A stretch of 64,000 nucleotides of DNA from Streptomyces lincolnensis. GTDB taxonomy: Bacteria > Actinomycetota > Actinomycetes > Streptomycetales > Streptomycetaceae. Every line of letters starts with the position of its first letter. The first letter of the stretch is position 1. Positions 1-7,461 of this stretch are shown piece by piece. The notes below the pieces were generated by a model. It saw only the letters and a list, made by a program, of their open reading frames with translations. It did no database searches and was not told the origin of the DNA. The DNA lies in assembly GCF_001685355.1 (NCBI RefSeq), contig NZ_CP016438.1, forward strand, positions 1,674,001 to 1,738,000, read 5' to 3'. Made by a program: the position numbers and the translations under genes.

Positions 1-1
1 G

Positions 2-364
2 GTGCGCGGCGAGGGCGAGCGGTGCGTCGGTGACGTGCTGGGCGACATCGACCCGCGGCTCGGCCTGCCCCCGCTGACCGGCTTCGAGAACCACCAGGGC
101 ATCACCCACCTCGGCCCCACCGCCCGCCCCCTCGCCAAGGTCCGCTTCGGCAACGGCAACGGCACGGGCGACGGCACCGAAGGCGCGTACAACGACACTG
201 TCTTCGGTACGTACATGCACGGACCCGTCCTCGCGCGGAACCCGCTCATCGCCGATCTGCTGCTGAAGCTGGCGCTCGACGTCAACGCGCTGCCGCCGAC
301 CGACGACCGCTGGTACGAGGCCCTGCGCAACGAGCGCATCGCCTCCGCGGAGCAGCCTGCGTGA
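2..364 (+). CDS. gatD: Type 1 glutamine amidotransferase, GatD-like, C-terminal part (5' truncated by window)
   Basis: Only the last 120 residues are present; the reading frame is open to the window edge, so the true start lies outside. The visible part matches the C-terminal half of CobB/CobQ-like class I amidotransferases: a loop TGFENHQGITH, then FGTYMHGPVLARNP, whose His is the expected catalytic-triad His; the nucleophile Cys would lie upstream. In actinobacteria this family, GatD, works with MurT to amidate the D-Glu of lipid II to D-isoglutamine, feeding ammonia from glutamine to MurT in the cytoplasm. A MurT gene would be expected just upstream, which I cannot see. An alternative is a cobyric-acid-synthase-like protein, less likely from the short C-terminus. 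The gene ends 188 bases before pfkA. Confidence 0.75.
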   Translation: MRGEGERCVGDVLGDIDPRLGLPPLTGFENHQGITHLGPTARPLAKVRFGNGNGTGDGTEGAYNDTVFGTYMHGPVLARNPLIADLLLKLALDVNALPPTDDRWYEALRNERIASAEQPA

Positions 365-552
365 GGTGATGTACACCAGGTGTCCCACTCGGTGTAACCA
401 GCCCGTCTGACGGCCCGTACACACAGGTGAGCGGGCTCGTCCAGCAGGCGGACGCGTGCTACGGTCCCGCCCCCTCCTGCCGCTAGGGTGGCGGGGTTCG
501 AGCCGGACAGCGTGGTCCGGACCCGGCCCACGTCGAGAAGGTGTATCGGGCT

Positions 553-1578
553 ATGCGCATTGGTGTCCTCACGTCCGGCGGCGACTGTCCCGGCCTGAAC
601 GCCGTCATCCGGTCCGTCGTGCACCGTGCCGTCGCCGACCACGGCGACGAGGTCATCGGTTTCCGGGACGGCTGGAAGGGCCTCCTGGAGTGCGACTACC
701 TCAAGCTGGACCTCGACGCGGTGGGCGGCATCCTGGCCCGCGGCGGCACGATCCTCGGCTCCTCCCGCGTCCAGCCCTCGCATCTGCGGGACGGCGTGGA
801 GCGGGCCCGGGGGCATGTCGAGGAGCTCGGACTCGACGCGATCATCCCGATCGGCGGCGAGGGCACCCTCAAGGCGGCCCGGCTGATGTCCGACGCCGGT
901 CTGCCCGTCGTGGGCGTGCCGAAGACCATCGACAACGACATCGCGGTCACCGACGTCACCTTCGGCTTCGACACGGCCGTGGGGGTCGCGACGGAGGCGC
1001 TGGACCGGCTCAAGACCACCGCCGAGTCCCACCAGCGGGTGCTGGTCGTCGAGGTCATGGGACGCCACACCGGGTGGATAGCGCTGCACTCCGGCATGGC
1101 GGCCGGCGCCCACGCCATCGTGGTGCCGGAACGGCCCTTCGACATCGACGAGTTGACCCGCAAGGTCGGTGAGCGGTTCGAGGCGGGCAAGCGGTTCGCG
1201 ATCGTCGTCGCGGCGGAGGGCGCCAAGCCGAAGCCCGGGACCATGGCGTTCGACGAGGGCGCCAAGGACATCTACGGGCACGAGCGGTTCGCGGGGATCG
1301 CGCGGCAGCTGTCCCTGGAGCTGGAGGCCCGGCTCGGCAAGGAGGCGCGGCCGGTGATACTCGGGCATGTGCAGCGGGGCGGTACGCCCACCGCGTACGA
1401 CCGGGTGCTCGCCACGCGGTTCGGGTGGCACGCGGTGGAGGCCGTGCACCGTGGGGAGTTCGGTCACATGACCGCGCTGCGTGGGACGGACATCGTGATG
1501 GTGTCCCTCGCGGAGGCGGTCGAGACCTTGAAGACGGTGCCGGAGAACCGGTACGAAGAGGCCGAGTGCGTGCTGTAG
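553..1578 (+). CDS. pfkA: 6-phosphofructokinase (ATP-type, group III)
   Basis: 341 residues, the normal length for bacterial phosphofructokinase, which phosphorylates fructose 6-phosphate to fructose 1,6-bisphosphate in glycolysis. The N-terminus has the nucleotide loop GVLTSGGDCPGLNAVIR; around residue 100 comes GGEGTLKAA and then VPKTIDNDI with the catalytic Asp. A Gly in GGEG favours ATP over pyrophosphate, while the Lys in PKTIDND is the group III (Streptomyces-like, E. coli Lys124 position) variant. Substrate residues MGRHTGW and the C-terminal LGHVQRGGTPTAYDR are present. I chose the ATG at 553 over the in-frame GTG at 541 because GAGAAGG (535-541) is well placed for it. A stem-loop follows the stop. 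Streptomyces usually has several pfk paralogues; by context I think this is pfkA3, from memory only. Confidence 0.93.
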   Translation: MRIGVLTSGGDCPGLNAVIRSVVHRAVADHGDEVIGFRDGWKGLLECDYLKLDLDAVGGILARGGTILGSSRVQPSHLRDGVERARGHVEELGLDAIIPIGGEGTLKAARLMSDAGLPVVGVPKTIDNDIAVTDVTFGFDTAVGVATEALDRLKTTAESHQRVLVVEVMGRHTGWIALHSGMAAGAHAIVVPERPFDIDELTRKVGERFEAGKRFAIVVAAEGAKPKPGTMAFDEGAKDIYGHERFAGIARQLSLELEARLGKEARPVILGHVQRGGTPTAYDRVLATRFGWHAVEAVHRGEFGHMTALRGTDIVMVSLAEAVETLKTVPENRYEEAECVL

Positions 1579-1608
1579 CGCGCACGCGGCGAAGCCGCAC
1601 CTCCTCCA

Positions 1609-1636
1609 GCCCCCGGTGACAGCGGTCGCCGGGGGC
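1609..1636 (+). terminator. Stem-loop after pfkA
   Basis: GCCCCCGGTGAC pairs with GTCGCCGGGGGC around a 4-base loop (one G-U pair), 30 bases after the pfkA stop. No U-tract follows, as is usual for Streptomyces terminators. Confidence 0.65.
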
Positions 1637-1695
1637 CGCTCTAGTCTTGGGGCGGCAGGAAACGTACAACCCCCCATGAATCAGGAGCCGGCGGA

Positions 1696-2649
1696 ATGGA
1701 ACACAGCGGGCACGGCATGACCATGGATCTGCCGCCGTTCACGCTGGGGCGGGGGCTCGGTTGGTCGGCCGACCCGTTCTTTCTGGTCGCCTGCGCGGTG
1801 GCACTCGCGCTGTACGCGTGGGGGGTCGTGCGGCTCGCACGACGTGGGGATTCCTGGTCGGCGGGGCGGACCGTGTCGTTCGTGGCGGGGGTGCTGTCCA
1901 TCGGACTGATGATGTGCACCAGGCTGAACGACTACGGGATGGTCATGTTCAGCGTGCACATGGTGCAGCACATGGTGATCAGCATGCTGTCGCCGATCCT
2001 GATCCTGCTGGGGGCGCCGATCACGCTGGCGCTGCGGGCGCTGCCGGTGGCCGCCACCAGGGGCCGCAAGGGGCCGCGTGAACTGCTCCTGGCCCTGCTG
2101 CACAGCCGGTACATGCAGATCATCACGCATCCGGCGTTCACCATTCCGCTGTTCATCGCGAGCCTGTACGCGCTGTACTTCACCCCCCTGTTCGACTTCC
2201 TGATGGGATCGAAGACCGGGCACGTCGCGATGATGGTGCACTTCCTCGCCGTAGGCATCGTCTTCTTCTGGCCGATCATCGGGGTCGACCCGGGGCCGCA
2301 CCGGCCGGGTTATCTGATGCGGATGCTGGAGCTGTTCGCGGGCATGCCGTTCCACGCGTTCTTCGGTATCGCACTGATGATGGCGTCCGAGCCCATGGTC
2401 GAGACGTTCAGGAATCCGCCCGCCTCCCTCGGTATCGACGCGCTGTCGGACCAGAACGCGGCCGGTGGTATCGCGTGGGCGTTCAGCGAGATCCCGTCCG
2501 TGCTGGTGCTGATCGCGCTGCTGTTCCAGTGGTACGGCTCCGAACAGCGGCAGGCCAAGCGCCAGGACCGGGCCGCCGACCGGGACGGCGACAAGGAACT
2601 CGAGGCATACAACGCCTATTTGGCCTCATTGAACGCACGCGGGCGTTGA
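1696..2649 (+). CDS. ctaG: Cytochrome c oxidase assembly protein, CtaG family
   Basis: 317 residues with about seven membrane segments and the caa3-type CtaG signature: an N-terminal MEHSGHG/DLPPF region, MVQHMVISMLSPILILLGAP in the third to fourth helices, and later ALYFTPLFDFLM and PGYLMRMLELFAGMPFHAFFGI. Conserved His residues in the membrane (VHMVQHM, MVHFLAV, MPFHAF) fit a copper- or haem-related role in maturing the cytochrome c oxidase. The family is membrane bound. The start ATG at 1696 has AGGAG ten bases upstream. It stands alone between pfkA and a lipoprotein gene with no obvious operon. The function in oxidase assembly is known for Bacillus CtaG; for this copy it is inferred from family. 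Confidence 0.9.
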   Translation: MEHSGHGMTMDLPPFTLGRGLGWSADPFFLVACAVALALYAWGVVRLARRGDSWSAGRTVSFVAGVLSIGLMMCTRLNDYGMVMFSVHMVQHMVISMLSPILILLGAPITLALRALPVAATRGRKGPRELLLALLHSRYMQIITHPAFTIPLFIASLYALYFTPLFDFLMGSKTGHVAMMVHFLAVGIVFFWPIIGVDPGPHRPGYLMRMLELFAGMPFHAFFGIALMMASEPMVETFRNPPASLGIDALSDQNAAGGIAWAFSEIPSVLVLIALLFQWYGSEQRQAKRQDRAADRDGDKELEAYNAYLASLNARGR

Positions 2650-2706
2650 GGGCTTCTTTCTTCAGTAGCATGAAGCGCGACGGGGGAACCGCCGGGGGGA
2701 GCGGTG

Positions 2707-4131
2707 ATGACACTTCGCGCATTTATGCAAAGGCTCGCGAAAAGGATTGCGTGTCTGCTGGTTTGCGTTCTCGTGCTGAGCGGATGCAGCAGAGACGCAC
2801 AATTGTTCGTCGTGAAAGCGGTCGCCGCGGGAGTTCCGTCACTGGCGCCGTTCTTCGACGAGCGCAGCGGACTGGGCCGGGATGCCCGGGTCCGGTCGCG
2901 GCCCGCGCCCGGCGGGCTCCAGCAGGGCGACACACCTGGCCTGTACGGGGGTTCGAAGCAGCCGACGATCTGTGACGTCGACGCGCTGGAGGACTTCCTC
3001 ACCGATCCCGCCAATGAGCAGAAGGCACAGGCGTGGGCCCGTGCGCTGGACATCACCACGGACCGGATTCCGGATTATCTGGAACTCCTCACACCTGTTC
3101 TGCTGCGTCACGACACTCTCGTCAAGAACCACGACTACAAAAAGGGAAAGGCCGTCCCGTACAACTCGCTGCTCCAGTCGGGAATCGCGATTCTCGTGGA
3201 TCGGCAGGGCCTTCCCGCCGTGAAGTGTTCGTGCGGAAATCCGCTGCGGCCTTTCGAGGGCGACACGACGAAGATCTCCGTCGAGTTCGAGGACGGCAAC
3301 AAGAAGTGGCGCGGGTACGAGCGGGACGACGCGGTGGCCGTGCGGCCCGCCGCCCGGCCCCTGGCCCGGCTCGCCCTGGTCGACGTCGAGGAACCGGTGC
3401 GGGGCATCAACCGGCCGGTCGGCACGACGGGTGAGGACGACGCCACGTTCGACACCCGCGAGCGGCGCGCGGTGCCGAACCTCGCCGGAACGACGTTCGG
3501 GCAGGCGAGCCGGCACCTGGCCGACACGGGCCTGGCGGCCGACTACGCCGGACAGGGGCTGCCCGCCAACGGGGCCCGGGTCACGGCGTCCGACCCGCCG
3601 GCGGGCACCGAGCTGCGGTTCGGGGAGTACGTGATGCTGAGCGTGGCCGGCAACCCCACCGGGGACACCTCCGTCGGGCCGGCCACTCCCCCGCCGCCCG
3701 GGCCCTCCGGGCCGACGACGACACCGCCGCCACCGCCGCCACCGCCACCGCCGTCCAGCGGCGATCCCGGGACGTCGTCGTCGCCCGCGCCGCCGCCCTC
3801 CTCCGGTACGGCCTCCGGCTCCGAGCCGCCCGAGTCCGGCCGGCCACCGACGTCGAGCCCGCCGCCGAGTTCCGACCCGCCCCCGAGGTCCGAACCGCCC
3901 CCACCGAGCTCCGCGTCCGGGGCGGGTCCCGAGCCGCCCCCACGGGATCCTCCGCCCGCCTCCACCTCCCCGACCAGCTCTCCGCCCGAGACCACGTCCG
4001 CGCCGCCTCCGCCGGTCACGACCGCCGCGCCCCCGACCGGCGCCCCGGTCACCACCGGCGCACCGTCGGGCGGAGACACCGTTTCGGGCGGACCGGGGAG
4101 CGACGAGCCGACCGTCGGCGCGCTCGTGTAG
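2707..4131 (+). CDS. Secreted lipoprotein with one PASTA repeat and long Pro-rich tail
   Basis: 474 residues. The N-terminus is a lipoprotein signal: basic MTLRAFMQRLAKR, a hydrophobic stretch and the lipobox VLSGC, with the lipidated Cys at residue 27. Residues about 30-240 form an extracellular domain of a kind I associate with DUF6777 in Streptomyces (CDVDALEDFL, PVLLRHDTLVKNHDYKKG, CSCGNPLRPF). Residues about 256-316 read as a PASTA repeat: VPNLAGTTFGQASRHL, ASDPPAGTEL, VMLSVAG. The rest is a Pro/Ser/Thr-rich, low-complexity tail. PASTA repeats normally bind muropeptides in PknB kinases. The next gene, 29 bases on, is a Ser/Thr kinase that lacks PASTA repeats, so the two may form a separated sensor and kinase; that is inference. 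ATG 2707 or the adjacent GTG 2704 could start it. Confidence 0.8.
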   Translation: MTLRAFMQRLAKRIACLLVCVLVLSGCSRDAQLFVVKAVAAGVPSLAPFFDERSGLGRDARVRSRPAPGGLQQGDTPGLYGGSKQPTICDVDALEDFLTDPANEQKAQAWARALDITTDRIPDYLELLTPVLLRHDTLVKNHDYKKGKAVPYNSLLQSGIAILVDRQGLPAVKCSCGNPLRPFEGDTTKISVEFEDGNKKWRGYERDDAVAVRPAARPLARLALVDVEEPVRGINRPVGTTGEDDATFDTRERRAVPNLAGTTFGQASRHLADTGLAADYAGQGLPANGARVTASDPPAGTELRFGEYVMLSVAGNPTGDTSVGPATPPPPGPSGPTTTPPPPPPPPPPSSGDPGTSSSPAPPPSSGTASGSEPPESGRPPTSSPPPSSDPPPRSEPPPPSSASGAGPEPPPRDPPPASTSPTSSPPETTSAPPPPVTTAAPPTGAPVTTGAPSGGDTVSGGPGSDEPTVGALV

Positions 4132-4160
4132 CGCGTCCGCAGAACCCGGGAGTCGACCGG

Positions 4161-6059
4161 ATGCCTTCAGGAACACCGACGTCGGGAGTGGGCCGGGTCG
4201 TCGCCGGCCGCTATGTGCTGCTGAACCGGCTGGGCAGCGGCGGCATGGGCCATGTCTGGCTCGCCCACGACCAGCGACTCGCCTGCGAGGTCGCGCTCAA
4301 GGAGATCGTGTTCCGCGACCCGGCCGAGGCGGGCCCCGAGCGGGAATCACGGGTCGCGCGGGCCCGCGCCGAGGCCCGGCACGCGGCCGGACTGCGCGGC
4401 CATCCGCACGTGGTGACCGTGCACGACGTCCTGGAGCACGACGGGCTGCCGTGGATCGTCATGGAGTACGTGGCGGGCGCCGTCGACCTGCGCGACCTGG
4501 TCCGCACCCGGGGGCCGCTCGCCCCCGCCGAGTGCGCCCGGATCGGGCTCGCCGTGCTGGACGCGCTGACCGCCGGGCACGAGCGGGGCGTGCTGCACCG
4601 GGACGTGAAACCGGCCAACATCCTGCTCGCCCCGGACCGCGGCGGGGCACCGTACGGACGCGTCCTGCTGACCGACTACGGCATCTCCGTGCAGCCGGAC
4701 ACCGGTGAACCGCGGTACACGCTGGCGTCGGTGCTCGTGGGCACCGCCGGGTATCTGGCGCCCGAGCGGGCCACGGGCGGGACGCCCACGCCGGCCGCCG
4801 ACCTGTTCTCGCTGGGCTGCACGCTCTACCACGCGGTGGAGGGTGTGGGCCCCTTCGAGCGGGAGTCCCATCTCGCCGAGATCACCGCCGTGGTCATGGA
4901 GGAGCCCCGGCCGGCCCTGCGGGCGGGGGCGCTGGGGCCCGTACTGCGGTCCCTGCTCGCGAAGGACCCGGGGCAGCGGCCCACGGCGGCCGAGGCGGAG
5001 GCCGCGCTGTCCCGGATCGTCACGCCCCAGGCACAGGCGGATGCCTACGCCCGCACCCAGACCGATCTGGGCTCGCAGCCGCCCTGGGGCGTCCCTCCCC
5101 CGCCGCCCCCGCCACCCCCGCCCCCGGACCGCCCGGCGCCGCGCGGCTCCCGCGGGCCCGGGGAGGCGTACGGCTTCGGGCCGCCGCCCGTGGTCCCGGA
5201 CCCGGCGCCACCCGTCCGGCGGCGGCGCCGCGAGCGTTCGCGCGTCCTGCGTGCCGTCCTGGCCGGAGTGCTCGGGGCGGTGCTGGCGCTGGGCGGGGTC
5301 TGGTACGCCGTGGCCCACCTGCCCGAGGGCGGCGGCGGGGGCGGGAGCGGACCGCCGTACGGCGGGGGTGTCGGGCTGTCCAAGGCGCTGCGGGAGGGCG
5401 ACTGCGTCCTCGCGGACTGGTCGGGCGAGCGCTTCCGGGGCGTGCCCCGGCTGTCCCTGGACCCCGGCTGCGGTGGCCGGGCGGTGCCGGACGGACAGGT
5501 GATGGCGCTCGTGGAGGCCGCGTCCGCGGACGAGGCGCGGCGGCTGGGGCCGGCCCGGTGCGAGGAGCGGACGCGGGAGCTGCGGGACAGGCTCGCCGAT
5601 GTGCGGGCGCTGGCCGTCGTGCCGACCGAGGACGGGTTCCGGGCCGCCGGGCGGAGCACCGCCTGCCTGGTGCTGGGCGCGAACGGGCCGGTGTACGGGC
5701 CGCTGGGCCCGCACCGCGCGCTCGGTTCGGCCTTCGCGGACACCGCGACCATGCAGAAGCGGGACTGCCTGGAGGTGCCGTCCAACCGGGTGGCCCGGCT
5801 GGTCTCCTGCGACGTTCCGCACGACGAGGTGGTGCTCGGGTTCACCCGGCTGGCCGCCGACGTCCCGTTCGGCCGGGCGCACGCACAGTCTGACCCGGCG
5901 TGCGGCCGGGAGGTGCCGCCGGGGGACTTCGGCTTCGATCCGTCGGTGTACACGGCGGGCTCCTGGACGAGCGAGGGGCACTGGAAGAACGGCACACATT
6001 TCGTCGTGTGCACCGTTCGGAAGCAGAACGGGGGCACCATGGAGGGAGACGGACCATGA
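4161..6059 (+). CDS. Transmembrane serine/threonine protein kinase (PknB/Hanks type)
   Basis: 632 residues. Kinase domain at about residues 14-285: Gly-loop LGSGGMGHVW, catalytic Lys in EVALKEI, catalytic loop HRDVKPANILL, a DYG in place of DFG (LLTDYGIS), and activation-segment end GTAGYLAPE. A Pro-rich linker (PPPPPPPPPPP and more) and an RRRRRE basic patch lead to one membrane helix at about residue 360 (LAGVLGAVLALGGVWYAV). The outer domain of some 240 residues carries about ten Cys, probably disulphide-bonded, and no PASTA repeat. It phosphorylates proteins inside the cell in response to an unknown outer signal. It follows the PASTA lipoprotein gene closely and precedes a tiny membrane protein, suggesting one transcription unit. 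ATG 4161 is the only start that keeps the full kinase N-lobe. Confidence 0.9.
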   Translation: MPSGTPTSGVGRVVAGRYVLLNRLGSGGMGHVWLAHDQRLACEVALKEIVFRDPAEAGPERESRVARARAEARHAAGLRGHPHVVTVHDVLEHDGLPWIVMEYVAGAVDLRDLVRTRGPLAPAECARIGLAVLDALTAGHERGVLHRDVKPANILLAPDRGGAPYGRVLLTDYGISVQPDTGEPRYTLASVLVGTAGYLAPERATGGTPTPAADLFSLGCTLYHAVEGVGPFERESHLAEITAVVMEEPRPALRAGALGPVLRSLLAKDPGQRPTAAEAEAALSRIVTPQAQADAYARTQTDLGSQPPWGVPPPPPPPPPPPDRPAPRGSRGPGEAYGFGPPPVVPDPAPPVRRRRRERSRVLRAVLAGVLGAVLALGGVWYAVAHLPEGGGGGGSGPPYGGGVGLSKALREGDCVLADWSGERFRGVPRLSLDPGCGGRAVPDGQVMALVEAASADEARRLGPARCEERTRELRDRLADVRALAVVPTEDGFRAAGRSTACLVLGANGPVYGPLGPHRALGSAFADTATMQKRDCLEVPSNRVARLVSCDVPHDEVVLGFTRLAADVPFGRAHAQSDPACGREVPPGDFGFDPSVYTAGSWTSEGHWKNGTHFVVCTVRKQNGGTMEGDGP

Positions 6060-6072
6060 GGAGGGTGTTGCG

Positions 6073-6243
6073 ATGCCCGGATCCACGGACAGCTCGACCA
6101 AGACGATGGGGGTGCTCACCGTCGGCGGACTCGTCGCGGTGACCGCCTACACGGTGGCGCTCGGAAGCAACGGCTGGCTGTGGTTCGGCTGGGTCGTGCT
6201 GGGTCTGATCACGCTCGGCATGGTGGCCACCGGGAGCACCTGA
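6073..6243 (+). CDS. Small membrane protein, 56 residues
   Basis: A short gene 13 bases after the kinase stop, with GAGGAGGG well placed before its ATG. The protein has a polar N-terminus (MPGSTDSSTKTMG) and two hydrophobic stretches, GVLTVGGLVAVTAYTVALG and WLWFGWVVLGLITLGMVA, so it is probably a two-helix membrane protein. I do not recognise a family. Co-directionality and spacing suggest it is translated with the kinase gene. Its stop abuts the stop of the convergent sensor-kinase gene (6243/6244), with no room for a separate terminator between them. Confidence 0.7.
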   Translation: MPGSTDSSTKTMGVLTVGGLVAVTAYTVALGSNGWLWFGWVVLGLITLGMVATGST

Positions 6244-7461
6244 TCATCCGCCGCCGACGCGGCCCGCCGAGTGCACGCCCGGCTGGTACTTGGGCAGCCG
6301 GGCGGTGACCTTCATACCGGCTCCCACCGCCGTCTCGATGACGAGTCCGTAGTCGTCGCCGTAGACCTGGCGGAGCCGGTCGTCGACGTTGGACAGGCCG
6401 ATGCCGCCCGACGGGCTGACCTCGCCGGAGAGGATGCGGCGCAGCAGGACGGGGTCCATGCCGACCCCGTCGTCCTCGATGACGACCAGTGCCTCGGCGC
6501 CCGCGTCCTGGGCGGTGATGCCGATGTGGCTCTTGCCGCCGGCGGAGACGGCCTTGCCCTCCAGTCCGTGCTTGACGGCGTTCTCGACGAGCGGCTGGAG
6601 GCACAGGAAGGGCAGGGCAACCGGCAGCACCTCGGGGGCGATCTGGAGGGTGACGGAGAGGCGGTCGCCGAAGCGTGCCCGCACGAGCGCCAGGTAGTGG
6701 TCGATGGCGTGGAGTTCGTCGGCGAGGGTGGTGAAGTCGCCGTGCCTGCGGAACGAGTAGCGGGTGAAGTCGGCGAACTCCAGGAGCAGTTCGCGGGCGC
6801 GCTCGGGGTCGGTGCGGACGAACGAGGCGATCACCGCGAGCGAGTTGAAGATGAAGTGCGGGGAGATCTGCGCGCGCAGGGCCTTGATCTCGGCCTCGAT
6901 CAGGCGGGTGCGGGACTGGTCGAGGTCGGCGAGTTCGAGCTGGACGGAGACCCAGCGGGCGACCTCGCCGGCCGCGCGGACCAGGACGGCGGACTCGCGG
7001 GGCGCGCAGGCGACGAGGGCGCCGTGGACGCGGTCGTCGACGGTGAGCGGGGCGACCACCGCCCAGCGCACCGGGCAGTCGGGGGTGTCGCACGTCAGCC
7101 GGAAGGCCTCGCCCCGGCCGGTCTCCAGGGGGCCCGCGAGGCGTTCCATGATCTCGGTGCGGTGGTGGCCGCCGACGCCGTCCCAGACGAGGACGTCCTT
7201 CTGGTCCGCCAGGCACAGGGCGTCCGTGCCGAGCAGGGTGCGCAGTCTGCGGGCCGACTTGCGGGCGGTCTCCTCGGTCAGGCCCGCCCGCAGCGGGGGC
7301 GCGGCGAGGGAGGCGGTGTGCAGGGTCTCGAAGGTGGCGTGTTCGACGGGGGTGCCGAGACCGCCGAGGTGCTGGGGGCGGGCGGTGCGCCTGCCGAGCC
7401 AGAACCCGGCGGCGAGCAGGGGGAGGATCGCCACGCACAGTCCGGCGATGAATCCGCTCAT
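6244..7461 (-). CDS. LytS-type sensor histidine kinase
   Basis: 405 residues. One N-terminal membrane helix (FIAGLCVAILPLLAAGFWLG), a GAF-like region (residues about 60-190), then the LytS/YehU His_kinase motif ISPHFIFNSLAVIASF with the phosphorylated His, followed by a HATPase domain (PLVENAVKHGL, EDDGVGMDP, GGIGLSNVDDRL). It autophosphorylates and passes phosphate to the LytTR regulator encoded at 9549-10298. The start ATG at 7461 overlaps the stop of the symporter gene by 4 bases, so the two are translationally coupled. Having only one helix, it may rely on the neighbouring symporter for substrate sensing, as proposed for other transporter-kinase pairs; that is inference. Confidence 0.9.
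   Translation of the reverse strand: MSGFIAGLCVAILPLLAAGFWLGRRTARPQHLGGLGTPVEHATFETLHTASLAAPPLRAGLTEETARKSARRLRTLLGTDALCLADQKDVLVWDGVGGHHRTEIMERLAGPLETGRGEAFRLTCDTPDCPVRWAVVAPLTVDDRVHGALVACAPRESAVLVRAAGEVARWVSVQLELADLDQSRTRLIEAEIKALRAQISPHFIFNSLAVIASFVRTDPERARELLLEFADFTRYSFRRHGDFTTLADELHAIDHYLALVRARFGDRLSVTLQIAPEVLPVALPFLCLQPLVENAVKHGLEGKAVSAGGKSHIGITAQDAGAEALVVIEDDGVGMDPVLLRRILSGEVSPSGGIGLSNVDDRLRQVYGDDYGLVIETAVGAGMKVTARLPKYQPGVHSAGRVGGG

Noticed and set aside
3700..4070. Regular C-rich repeats that could suggest a CRISPR or tandem repeat array
   Set aside because: They encode a Pro/Ser/Thr-rich tail; no constant repeat and spacer lengths.
2839..4176. 445-codon open frame on the minus strand
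   Set aside because: It is the antisense shadow of the Pro-rich lipoprotein gene; Gly/Arg-rich, no family motif, no ribosome site.
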